In this document: positions 1 through 7,482 of the stretch, piece by piece
How the letters are laid out: each line of letters begins with the position of its first letter
How positions within the stretch are numbered: the first letter of the stretch is position 1
From: Anaerotignum sp.
GTDB taxonomy: Bacteria; Bacillota; Clostridia; Lachnospirales; Anaerotignaceae
Reading direction: 5' to 3'
NCBI GenBank assembly: GCA_020024265.1
Contig: JAHHTW010000004.1
Coordinates: 28,020-92,019 of the forward strand
Length of the DNA stretch: 64,000 nucleotides
Program-made: the position numbers and the translations under genes
Notes under the pieces: model-generated
Told to the model about the DNA's origin: nothing
The model's database searches: none
Seen by the model: only the letters and a program-made list of their open reading frames with translations

Positions 1-756
1 CAATCCCATGTGTCCCAGCATGCAGAGCTTGGCTGGATATTGAATTGCTTTACGTATATGGGAGAACTCAATCGTATGACACAGTTTAAGGATAAGGCAG
101 CAAAACATGCAGATAATATCAATGCAGGTTTGTATACCTATCCGGTACTGATGGCATCGGATATTCTGTTGTATCAGACAGACCTGGTGCCGGTGGGGGA
201 AGACCAAAGACAGCACTTGGAATTAACCAGAGATATTGCTGGACGTTTTAACAGCATTTATGGGGATGTATTCCAAATTCCGGAAGCATATATCGGCAAA
301 GCCGGCGCAAGAGTAATGGCTTTGCAGGAACCATCAAAAAAGATGTCAAAATCGGATGAAAATAAAAACAATACCATTTTGTTGACAGATGATCCGGCAG
401 TGATTCTCAATAAGGTAAAACGTGCGGTGACAGATTCTGACACAGAAATTCGATATGGTGAAGATAAGCCGGGTATTTCCAACCTTTTGAATATTTATTG
501 TGCATGTACAGGCAGTACCATCGCACAGGCAGAACAGGAATTTTCTGGGGCAGGCTATGGTACATTTAAGACAAGAGTTGGTGAAGCGGTTGTTGCAGAA
601 CTGGAGCCGGTACAAAAGCGGGTGAAGGAGCTGGAAAAAAATAAGGACTATTTGGATGAAGTCATCAAAAACGGTGCAGAACGAGCAGGGAAATTGGCTG
701 CCAGAACATTGACAAAGGTACAGAAGAAGGTTGGATTTCCGCCTGTACTGCGCTAA
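1..756 (+). CDS. trpS: Tryptophanyl-tRNA synthetase, 5'-truncated by window edge
   Basis: Class I aminoacyl-tRNA synthetase that charges tRNA-Trp in the cytoplasm. The reading frame is open from base 1 (Q-S-H-V-S-Q-H-A-E-L), so the GTG at base 10 is internal and the true start lies upstream. About 251 residues of the family's usual 330-340 are visible. The second class I signature KMSKS is encoded at 340-354 (KKMSKSDENKN), preceded by the GEDQ-x-QHLELTRDIA segment typical of TrpRS. The N-terminal HIGH-like motif is outside the window. The gene ends 48 bases before a TetR-type regulator. Family assignment is firm. The gene is of context interest because two other Trp-sensing elements lie in this window. 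Confidence 0.96.
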   Translation, partial: QSHVSQHAELGWILNCFTYMGELNRMTQFKDKAAKHADNINAGLYTYPVLMASDILLYQTDLVPVGEDQRQHLELTRDIAGRFNSIYGDVFQIPEAYIGKAGARVMALQEPSKKMSKSDENKNNTILLTDDPAVILNKVKRAVTDSDTEIRYGEDKPGISNLLNIYCACTGSTIAQAEQEFSGAGYGTFKTRVGEAVVAELEPVQKRVKELEKNKDYLDEVIKNGAERAGKLAARTLTKVQKKVGFPPVLR

Positions 757-804
757 GAAGCCCGTGTATTGCCTATGGGAATATTGGAAACTGAGGTGAG
801 AGCT

Positions 805-1380
805 GTGAAGCAGAAGGGACAGGCAACAAAAGCGATTTTAGCCAATGGCCTGAAAAATTTGATGCGTCAACGCAGCTTTGAGAAGATTACCATACAGCAG
901 ATTGCGGACGAAGCAGGCTTTATACGTTCCACTTTTTATAACCATTTTCGTGACAAATATGAGGTCATAGAATGGATTTTTACAGAAGAGGTATTGCGTC
1001 AGGGAGAACATTTTTTTTCACAAGGACAATACCGGCAAGGGATACGTAAAATGTTGGAGGCTATGGAGGCAGACAAAGCATTTTATGTCAGTGCTGCCAA
1101 GATCGAAGGACAAAATAGTTTTCGCAGTTTTATGTTTCGTTCCTTTTGCAGTCTGTTGAAAGACATACTGCAAAGCAGAGCAACACAGCCAAGTAAGTTA
1201 CAGCATCTTTTTCAGATTGAAGTGTTGGCAGAATATTATGCCAATGCAGAAACTTTTGTCATGATGAAATGGTTGGAAAATGGTATGACCTACAGTGTGG
1301 ATGATATGGAGCAGGCACAATGGTTTTTGATCTCCGTATCATTTGAAGATGTTGTGAAAGAGATTTCGGTGAAAGACTAA
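805..1380 (+). CDS. TetR/AcrR-family transcriptional regulator
   Basis: Probable one-component DNA-binding repressor. The N-terminal 50 or so residues form a TetR-type helix-turn-helix (F-E-K-I-T-I-Q-Q-I-A-D-E-A-G then R-S-T-F-Y-N-H-F-R-D-K-Y). The C-terminal part is helical and ligand-binding in type, without a recognisable specific subfamily; it resembles the DhaS-like group with a short C-terminal domain. The GTG at 805 is preferred because GAGGTG (793-798) lies six bases upstream. An in-frame ATG at 775 or TTG at 769 would extend it by 10-12 residues but lacks a good ribosome-binding site. No divergent target gene is adjacent, so the regulon is unknown. A bidirectional terminator follows immediately. 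Confidence 0.85.
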   Translation: MKQKGQATKAILANGLKNLMRQRSFEKITIQQIADEAGFIRSTFYNHFRDKYEVIEWIFTEEVLRQGEHFFSQGQYRQGIRKMLEAMEADKAFYVSAAKIEGQNSFRSFMFRSFCSLLKDILQSRATQPSKLQHLFQIEVLAEYYANAETFVMMKWLENGMTYSVDDMEQAQWFLISVSFEDVVKEISVKD

Positions 1381-1390
1381 ATGAAAAAGA

Positions 1391-1434
1391 AAGAGCCATT
1401 TTCCGGCAAAGCAGTAGGAAAGTGGCTCTTTTAT
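1391..1434. terminator. Bidirectional intrinsic terminator between TetR gene and recA
   Basis: A 14-bp stem with one G-U pair (1391-1404 with 1417-1430) closes a 12-base loop. T-rich sequence follows on both strands (TTTTAT on plus, TCTTTTTCAT on minus). It sits between two convergent genes and probably ends both transcripts. Confidence 0.85.
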
Positions 1435-1501
1435 GTTTGCAAATTTCTTTTGCAGCCGATCAGCTAATCAAAATACGGATGCTAAAGATCATACGCTGGT
1501 A

Positions 1502-2668
1502 TCAAAATGGTTCTTCTGTTTCTGTAGCATGGTTGGTATCTGTAAATGTGTCAGAGAGAGAAATATTTTCTGCAATTGTTTCATCCATAGCCAAGCTGTC
1601 GGCATTTCCGGTATCTTCCGTAATCTCAGGCAGTTCAGGCAAAGCATAATGTGCTCTTACCTTATTTTCAATCTCTCTGCACATAGCAGAATGTTCTTTG
1701 AGGAATGTTTTTGCATTTTCACGTCCCTGACCGATTCTGGTTTCGCCATATGCATACCAAGCACCGCTTTTATTGACAATATCAATATTCACTGCCAAAT
1801 CCAGAATGTCGCCTTCTTTCGAAATACCTTCGCCGTAAACAATATCAAACTCTGCTGTCTTAAATGGAGGTGCAACCTTATTTTTTGCAATTTTTGCTTT
1901 GACACGGTTTCCGACAAAATCGGTACCTTGCTTGATGATATCCGTTTTACGGATATCAATACGTATGGAAGCATAGAATTTCAACGCACGACCACCGGTT
2001 GTGGTTTCCGGATTTCCAAAAGAAACACCAATTTTTTCACGTAGCTGGTTGATAAATACTACGGTACAATTGGATTTGTTTGTAATACCGGTCAGCTTTC
2101 TCAGAGCTTGGCTCATCAGACGTGCCTGCAAACCCATATGAGAATCGCCCATTTCGCCTTCGATTTCTGCACGTGGTACAAGTGCTGCAACAGAGTCTAC
2201 AATGACAATATCAATGGCGCCACTGCGTACCATGGTTTCTGCAATTTCCAGTGCCTGTTCGCCGTCATCGGGCTGTGAGATATAGAGATTATCAATATCT
2301 ACGCCGACCGCTTTGGCATACGTAGGATCCAAAGCATGTTCGGCATCAATATATCCGGCAATACCGCCACTTTTTTGCACTTCCGCAACCATATGCAGCG
2401 CAATGGTTGTCTTACCAGATGATTCCGGGCCGTATACCTCAATGATTCTGCCCTTGGGTACGCCACCGACACCTAGTGCAATATCCAAACTCAGAGAACC
2501 GGAGGGAACCACTTCCACATTCATTTTTGCACTGTCATCACCCAGTTTCATGACAGCACCCTTACCAAACTGTTTTTCGATTTGCCCCAATGCGGCATCC
2601 AATGCCTTTTGACGTTCTTCTGTTTTGCTGATTTCTTTTACATCTTTTGCTGCTTTTGCTGCTGCCAT
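1502..2668 (-). CDS. recA: Recombinase RecA
   Basis: DNA-dependent ATPase that forms filaments on single-stranded DNA, drives homologous recombination and stimulates LexA self-cleavage. All RecA landmarks are present: Walker A GPESSGKT at residues 80-87, the YIDAEHALDP segment, and the loop around NQLREKIGVSFGNPETTTGG. The 388-residue length is slightly above the usual 345-360 because of an acidic, low-conservation C-terminal tail, which is the normally variable part. The start has AGGTGG-type sequence upstream and an alanine-lysine-rich N-terminus. It is the last gene of the minus-strand UPF0178-cinA-EamA cluster but also has its own promoter and LexA operator at 2852-2895. No recX follows. 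Confidence 0.98.
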   Translation of the reverse strand: MAAAKAAKDVKEISKTEERQKALDAALGQIEKQFGKGAVMKLGDDSAKMNVEVVPSGSLSLDIALGVGGVPKGRIIEVYGPESSGKTTIALHMVAEVQKSGGIAGYIDAEHALDPTYAKAVGVDIDNLYISQPDDGEQALEIAETMVRSGAIDIVIVDSVAALVPRAEIEGEMGDSHMGLQARLMSQALRKLTGITNKSNCTVVFINQLREKIGVSFGNPETTTGGRALKFYASIRIDIRKTDIIKQGTDFVGNRVKAKIAKNKVAPPFKTAEFDIVYGEGISKEGDILDLAVNIDIVNKSGAWYAYGETRIGQGRENAKTFLKEHSAMCREIENKVRAHYALPELPEITEDTGNADSLAMDETIAENISLSDTFTDTNHATETEEPF

Positions 2669-2851
2669 ATAGGAACCACCTTTCGTATTTTTTTGGAACG
2701 GACTGAAAAGTTTGAGATTTGTTCTTTTGTCTTTTGCACATTTCTGTATGGGTTCTTTGATGAAAAAAGTAACTTTTCAATGCCGTCCAAAACTGTAAGA
2801 TTTGTTTTTTCATATACTACAATGCGCATTTTGTTGCCCTGCGCCATCACT

Positions 2852-2865
2852 CGAACTTATGTTCT
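2852..2865 (-). promoter_or_regulatory. LexA (SOS) operator of recA
   Basis: The sequence CGAACTTATGTTCT matches the Gram-positive LexA box CGAAC-N4-GTTC with both half-sites intact. It lies directly downstream of the -10 element of the recA promoter, where bound LexA would cover the transcription start. Family knowledge: recA is SOS-induced in Firmicutes. Confidence 0.88.
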
Positions 2866-2866
2866 T

Positions 2867-2895
2867 ATTTTAACCCAGACAGAGAAATCTGTCAA
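2867..2895 (-). promoter_or_regulatory. Sigma-A promoter of recA
   Basis: On the minus strand, TTGACA (2895-2890) and TAAAAT (2872-2867) are separated by exactly 17 bases. The -35 element overlaps the stop codon of the upstream EamA gene. The leader to the recA start is about 190 bases. Confidence 0.85.
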
Positions 2896-3764
2896 CCGCT
2901 TTTTTCATTTCTTCCCAATTTTACAGATGCTTCTGCAAGCAGTACAGCACCCAAAATGAAAATACAGCCAATATATCCACGAATCTGTAGACGTTCGCCA
3001 TAGAGCAATGCGGAAATCAAGGCAGCGAATACGGATTCTGTGGTAATAATCAGACCACATTTTGTTGCGGAGGTATGGCGTTGCCCCACAGATTGCAAAA
3101 CAAAATATACTGCTGTACATAATATACCAACATACAGAAAGTTACATACAGCCGATAGGGAAAGGGAAGGAAATCCGTCACCAATCAAGAGCAATATCAA
3201 AAACGAAACGACAGCAACAACCATATTTTCTACCAGAGCAATGCGAATCGAATCACAGGTAAGCAGCATTTTGCTCATAAAAGCCATTTGGAAAGAAAAT
3301 GCTATGGAAGCCCCAAAGGAAAGTACAGCACCCAAGTCCAGCTGCAAGCCATCTGTGACAGAAAGCAGAGCAACACCGACAACCGTAATGGCAGAGGCGA
3401 GCAGTACGCTGACAGTGGGACGCTGATGGAAAAATACCCAGCAAATGAGCGGTACCAAAACTGCCTGTGTATTGCACAAAAAGGCATTGACAGAAGGTGT
3501 GGTGTATTGTAGCCCCAATGTAAGCAGGAAAAAAGTAATGACAAGCAGTATGCCCAGAATACTGCCCAGTTTCCATTCGTGTTTTGTGATTTGGCGAACC
3601 TGCTTATGATAGAAAAGCCACAAACAGAGTGCTGCAACCAAAAATCGTCCAAAAATCACATGATAGGGAGAATAGCCCCAATCAAGCAAATATTTGATGC
3701 TGATGAAAGCGCCTCCGCCAATAAAGGCAGCAAGCAGCAGCATCCAATCTCCCTTATGCTTCAT
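2892..3764 (-). CDS. EamA/DMT-superfamily membrane transporter
   Basis: Polytopic inner-membrane protein of the drug/metabolite transporter superfamily. About ten hydrophobic segments are arranged as two EamA repeats; the first begins near G-G-G-A-F-I-S-I-K-Y and the second after a short polar stretch in the middle. Substrate cannot be inferred. The ATG at 3764 overlaps the end of cinA by 11 bases, which suggests translational coupling; a GTG at 3779 would add five residues. It is third in the minus-strand series UPF0178-cinA-EamA-recA. Its stop codon is embedded in the recA -35 box. Length of 290 residues is normal for the family. Confidence 0.9.
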   Translation of the reverse strand: MKHKGDWMLLLAAFIGGGAFISIKYLLDWGYSPYHVIFGRFLVAALCLWLFYHKQVRQITKHEWKLGSILGILLVITFFLLTLGLQYTTPSVNAFLCNTQAVLVPLICWVFFHQRPTVSVLLASAITVVGVALLSVTDGLQLDLGAVLSFGASIAFSFQMAFMSKMLLTCDSIRIALVENMVVAVVSFLILLLIGDGFPSLSLSAVCNFLYVGILCTAVYFVLQSVGQRHTSATKCGLIITTESVFAALISALLYGERLQIRGYIGCIFILGAVLLAEASVKLGRNEKSG

Positions 3765-4995
3765 TTTGCAAAGCCTCACGTAGTAAATTCATGGCATTCA
3801 TGGTCGCGCGTTCTCGAATTTTATTGCGTTTGCCGGTGTATTGATATTTGCTTACGGTTGTTTTTCCATGGATGTATATGCCAATGTATACCACACCAAC
3901 GGGATGCTCCTCTGTGCCGCCGTCTGGGCCTGCAATGCCTGTAGTCGCAATCCCGACATCTGCACCGCTTGTTTTGGCAACGCCCTCAGCCATCTCTGCT
4001 GCTGTTTGTTCACTGACCGCAGTATATTTTTCCAATGTTTCTGCTTTGACACCAAGGCGGTGCATCTTCGCCTCGTTGGAATATGTGATACAGCCTTCCA
4101 AAAGTACATTGGAGATGCCTGGATATTCCACCAGTCTGGAGGTAATCATACCGCCTGTGCAGGATTCTGCAATGGCAATGGTTTTCTTCTGTTTCAGCAA
4201 AAGTTCAGCAACAACAGACTGCATATCGGTTTCACCCTCTGCGTAGACAGCATTTCCAAGACGCTCCTTCAGCGCAGCTTTGACAGGTAAAATGAGTGCT
4301 TGGGCTTCTTCTGTTGTTTTGGCTTTTGCGGTGATGCGCAATATGGATTCTCCGTTTTTTGCATAAGGCGCGATGGTTGGATTGGTTTGTGCATCAATCA
4401 GATCCTTTACCATGGTTTCCATCGCACTTTCTCCAATGCTTGCCACACGCAGGATTTCAGATACGAATGTACATTCCTGTTTTTGCAAAAGATAAGGTTT
4501 TACCTGATTTTCAAACATGGGGATGGTTTCTTTGGGAGGACCTGGAAGCATGGCAATCATTTTGCTGTCTTTTTCCATGATAATTCCCGGAGCAGTACCG
4601 TTATCATTATACAGTACAATGCCGTGTTCCTTTGGCACCATCGCCTGTTTGATATTGTTTTTTGTCATGGTACGACCAATACGTGCAAAAAATTTCTCTA
4701 TATGTCCCAAAGCACGTTCATCCAGAACCAATTCCTCGCCAAAATATTCTGCGGCAGTTTCTTTTGTCAAATCATCCTCTGTGGGACCTAAGCCACCTGT
4801 TGTGATGATCAGATCTGCACGGGAAAATGCCTGAAAAATGGTATCGTGCAATCTTTTTGGATTATCCCCAACAACGGTTTGGAAATACACTTCAATTCCA
4901 AGCTGTGCCAGTTCTTTGGATAAATATTGTGCATTGGTATTCAAAATATCCCCAAGCAGGATTTCTGTTCCAACTGCAATAATTTCTGCCTTCAT
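3754..4995 (-). CDS. cinA: CinA-family protein (competence/damage-inducible, NMN amidohydrolase type)
   Basis: Two-domain CinA. Residues about 4-170 form a MoaB/MogA-like (molybdopterin-binding fold) domain with VGTEILLGDI and TTGGLGPTEDD. Residues about 255-410 form the CinA C-terminal domain with AESCTGG and ATTGIAGPDGG, which in characterised homologues deamidates nicotinamide mononucleotide for pyridine-nucleotide recycling. The 413-residue length is normal. The start ATG overlaps the stop of the upstream UPF0178 gene as ATGA, and its ribosome-binding site AGGAGG lies inside that gene. Co-linear arrangement of cinA just upstream of recA is common in Firmicutes. A role in competence is historical and not shown here. 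Confidence 0.95.
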   Translation of the reverse strand: MKAEIIAVGTEILLGDILNTNAQYLSKELAQLGIEVYFQTVVGDNPKRLHDTIFQAFSRADLIITTGGLGPTEDDLTKETAAEYFGEELVLDERALGHIEKFFARIGRTMTKNNIKQAMVPKEHGIVLYNDNGTAPGIIMEKDSKMIAMLPGPPKETIPMFENQVKPYLLQKQECTFVSEILRVASIGESAMETMVKDLIDAQTNPTIAPYAKNGESILRITAKAKTTEEAQALILPVKAALKERLGNAVYAEGETDMQSVVAELLLKQKKTIAIAESCTGGMITSRLVEYPGISNVLLEGCITYSNEAKMHRLGVKAETLEKYTAVSEQTAAEMAEGVAKTSGADVGIATTGIAGPDGGTEEHPVGVVYIGIYIHGKTTVSKYQYTGKRNKIRERATMNAMNLLREALQNEA

Positions 4996-5453
4996 ACAAT
5001 GTTACCTCCTGTCTTTTTACATAAAATCTGGTTCAAAGCGCTTTGAAAATGTTCATCATCTTTTTCGGTACGTTTTTTGATATGCCCGCTTTGCCTTTTG
5101 CGCTGTTTACGCATTTCACGGGAAAGATGACGCTCCATGAGCATACGTTCAATGGTTTCATTGGAATAGAAGAATCCGTTGGGATGTAAAACAATGCTTT
5201 TTTTCGCCAAAAACAATGCTGCAAGCCCATAGTCGCCGGTGATACAAATATCATCCTTTTGTACAAGATTGGCAAGAAACAAATCGGTACTGTCTGTACC
5301 TTTGTCCACGGTGGTTACCTTTACATGAGGAAGATCATAGCATAAGATATGTGCCGCATCACAGACCATGTGTACCTGTACAGTATAGCGTGCGGCAGTT
5401 TGAATGATGATTTCCTTTACCGGGCAGGCATCTGCATCTACCAAAATTTGCAT
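4992..5453 (-). CDS. UPF0178 (DUF188, YaiI/YqxD) family protein
   Basis: Small cytoplasmic protein of unknown function. The family hallmark DADACPVK is at residues 6-13, and the PIN/NYN-like nuclease-fold segment TTVDKGTDSTD followed by DICITGDYGLA is clear. The C-terminus is basic (R-K-Q-R-K-R-Q-S-G-H). The ATG at 5453 is chosen because AAAGG sits nine bases upstream; an ATG at 5462 abuts the same AAAGG with no spacing. It is the first gene of the cluster leading to cinA, EamA and recA, and overlaps cinA by four bases. Family assignment is sure; biochemical function is not. Confidence 0.9.
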   Translation of the reverse strand: MQILVDADACPVKEIIIQTAARYTVQVHMVCDAAHILCYDLPHVKVTTVDKGTDSTDLFLANLVQKDDICITGDYGLAALFLAKKSIVLHPNGFFYSNETIERMLMERHLSREMRKQRKRQSGHIKKRTEKDDEHFQSALNQILCKKTGGNIV

Positions 5454-5469
5454 CACATTCATCCTTTCT

Positions 5470-5499
5470 ATTATGGTATCAAAATCATCCCTTGGTCAA
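5470..5499 (-). promoter_or_regulatory. Candidate promoter of the UPF0178-cinA-EamA operon, with palindromic operator
   Basis: On the minus strand TTGACC (5499-5494) and CATAAT (5475-5470) are 18 bases apart. The perfect palindrome ATCCCTTGGTCAAGGGAT (5487-5504) covers the -35 region, which is where a repressor would bind. The regulator is unknown. Confidence 0.5.
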
Positions 5500-5516
5500 G
5501 GGATTTTTATATTCAG

Positions 5517-5568
5517 AAAAAATACCGCTATGTGTATCTAAGGTATCAGATACACAGCGGTATTTTTT
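5517..5568. terminator. Intrinsic terminator after the LUD-domain gene
   Basis: Long stem of about 21 bp (5517-5539 with 5548-5568) with a two-base bulge and an A-run/T-run on either side, so it can work on both strands. On the minus strand it lies just after the LUD-domain gene and before the UPF0178 promoter. Confidence 0.85.
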
Positions 5569-5591
5569 GTTTGCTTTACATCAAAATCAAA

Positions 5592-6230
5592 TCAGAAGCC
5601 CAATTCTTCACCAACCAGTATGACTTTGATCCTATGTGCAGGACGACATACACGCGTAATCAAAATTTGGTTGCAAATACATTCTTCTGAGGTACAGTTA
5701 TGACAACGACCGGTAGCAGCACAGGGAGTTTTGCCTAAAAAACGCATACTGTTGATGGGAGCAGCAACACTTCTGGCACGCTTTACAGCGGCATCCACAT
5801 CTGCTGCAACCTTATTCAGACTGCAAATGACAATGACGTTTTTGGGGCCAAATGACAACGCAGCAACACGGTTGCCGGTACCGTCAATATTGACCAATAC
5901 ACCATCTTCAGATACCGCATTTGCACTCATCAAATAGTAATCAACCAACAGACCTTTGCGGTGCAGTTCGGCGATTTCTTCGGGAGTCTTTCCCAAATCT
6001 CTATCAATGACTTCATAATCTCCCGCATGCAATGCCTTTGTCAAACCCATGTCACGAATGGTCATAGAACCACCCCAAGAAACAGAGCTTTTTTCTGGAA
6101 TCAGAGAAAGAGCCTGTGTCAGAGCCTCCTGTGCAGTGGTACAGTAATATGCCTCAAAGTGACGATTTTCCAATTTTTTTATCAAATATTTTCCGAGTAA
6201 ATCATTTCGGATTTCCAATGGTTTTGCCAT
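5592..6230 (-). CDS. LUD-domain protein (DUF162, LutC-like)
   Basis: Member of the LUD family, related to lactate-utilisation proteins LutB/LutC. The fold is marked by S-S-V-S-W-G-G-S-M-T-I-R-D-M-G near residue 55 and by I-D-G-T-G-N-R-V-A-A. The C-terminal cysteine cluster C-x5-GRCHNC-x4-EC-x-CN, often seen in stand-alone DUF162 proteins, could bind a metal or an Fe-S cluster (inference). The ATG at 6230 has AGGAGG nine bases upstream; the longer frame to 6314 has no support. No lutA or lutB is nearby and terminator sequence follows, so it is probably monocistronic. Exact substrate and role unknown. Confidence 0.88.
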   Translation of the reverse strand: MAKPLEIRNDLLGKYLIKKLENRHFEAYYCTTAQEALTQALSLIPEKSSVSWGGSMTIRDMGLTKALHAGDYEVIDRDLGKTPEEIAELHRKGLLVDYYLMSANAVSEDGVLVNIDGTGNRVAALSFGPKNVIVICSLNKVAADVDAAVKRARSVAAPINSMRFLGKTPCAATGRCHNCTSEECICNQILITRVCRPAHRIKVILVGEELGF

Positions 6231-6414
6231 AATAAAAAGACCTCCTTTTTGGGTATACCAGGGGCAATCGAAAAAGAAAAGCAGCACGGTTCTGTTCGAA
6301 AATGCCCACACCATACATCTATTGCATAGTTATATTTTAGCATAAATACCACAAAAAGAAATAGGGGTTTTTATATTTTTTATGCTAAGAGAAGGATATA
6401 ATCCATATATGATA

Positions 6415-7296
6415 TTACAATGTTTCGTGCTTTTGGATATAGGCAATCCCAACTGCGGTCGGTCCGCAATGCGTACCAATGGTAGTGCCGATGATCCAAG
6501 GAGTATCCGCTACATGAAAGCCTTTTTCCTTTAATGCTGCGATCAGCTCTGTAGCTGCTTCTGTGCGATCTTTTGCAGCACGAATCGTGCAGATCACATA
6601 ATCCTCCTGTTTGCCTTCCAGCTCCTGTAGTGTCATATCCAGTACGGTTTTCAGCGCTTTTTTATGTCCACGTACTTTGCCATCAGGGAACAATTCTCCA
6701 TCCTTCATGACAATGATGGGCTTGATGTTCAAAATTGCGCCTGCCAATGCAGCTGCTTTGCCCACACGTCCGCCATGTTGCAAGAAATCCAAAGAATCTA
6801 CCGTGAAATTGACTTTGGCTGTTTGCTTCTGCTTTTCCAAAACTGCCACAAGCTCCTCCAAAGACAGACCTTCCTGTTGCATTTTGTATGCTTCCCAAAC
6901 CAAAAGTCCTTGTATGGCAGTTGCACAAAAGCTATCGACAACCTCAATTTTGCTGTCAGGGTAGGATTCCAGCAATATCCCCTTTGCATTATTTGCACTT
7001 TGGAAGGAACCGCTGAATTTGGAAGTCAGACAGATACATATAATATCCTTTCCTTCCTTCAGATAGGGTTCAAATACATCAATATAGTCTTGTATGGATG
7101 GTAGAGAGGTTTTTGGAAATATTTTTGTTTCCTGTATTTTTTCATAAAACACCTCTGCGGTTAATTCTACAATTTCCTTGTAGTAGTGTTCGCCATCAAA
7201 TGTTGCGAAATAAGGTACAATGCCAATCCCGCATTGTTCACGCAGCTTTGCAGGTAAATCACAGGAACTGTCAGCGATGATTTGATAAGGTCGCAT
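6415..7296 (-). CDS. DegV-family fatty-acid-binding protein
   Basis: Cytosolic lipid-binding protein of the DegV/FakB family. Characterised FakB proteins present a bound fatty acid to the kinase FakA. Residues 9-15 read DSSCDLP, the family's N-terminal signature, and T-S-K-F-S-G-S-F-Q-S-A near residue 88 is the second conserved segment lining the acyl pocket. The C-terminal part ends with I-I-G-T-T-I-G-T-H-C-G-P, also typical. Length of 293 residues is usual (280-290). No fakA is adjacent; DegV genes often stand alone. A well-formed sigma-A promoter lies upstream at 7343-7371. The specific fatty acid cannot be inferred. Confidence 0.93.
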   Translation of the reverse strand: MRPYQIIADSSCDLPAKLREQCGIGIVPYFATFDGEHYYKEIVELTAEVFYEKIQETKIFPKTSLPSIQDYIDVFEPYLKEGKDIICICLTSKFSGSFQSANNAKGILLESYPDSKIEVVDSFCATAIQGLLVWEAYKMQQEGLSLEELVAVLEKQKQTAKVNFTVDSLDFLQHGGRVGKAAALAGAILNIKPIIVMKDGELFPDGKVRGHKKALKTVLDMTLQELEGKQEDYVICTIRAAKDRTEAATELIAALKEKGFHVADTPWIIGTTIGTHCGPTAVGIAYIQKHETL

Positions 7297-7342
7297 ATAT
7301 TATCCTCCATATCCGTTTTTCTTCATGATTATTTATTTTCTG

Positions 7343-7371
7343 ATTGTAAAGCAAAGATATGGCTTTGTCAA
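7343..7371 (-). promoter_or_regulatory. Sigma-A promoter of the DegV gene
   Basis: Minus-strand TTGACA (7371-7366) and TACAAT (7348-7343) with a 17-base spacer, about 46 bases before the start codon. Confidence 0.75.
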
Positions 7372-7422
7372 CGAATTGCGGGCAAAGTGATGGAAAAAAG
7401 CCCAAAAAACAGAGAATTTCGT

Positions 7423-7451
7423 TTGCTTTTCAAAATATGGAGTGATATACT
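7423..7451 (+). promoter_or_regulatory. Candidate promoter of topB
   Basis: TTGCTT (7423-7428) and TATACT (7446-7451) with a 17-base spacer, 31 bases upstream of the topB start codon. Confidence 0.5.
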
Positions 7452-7482
7452 AAAACGATGTGACAAGTGAGGAGGTCGTGGT

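Noticed and set aside
5487..5504. Palindrome read as a rho-independent terminator
   Set aside because: It has a T-run only on the plus strand, where no gene ends. On the minus strand it overlaps a -35 box, so an operator is more likely.
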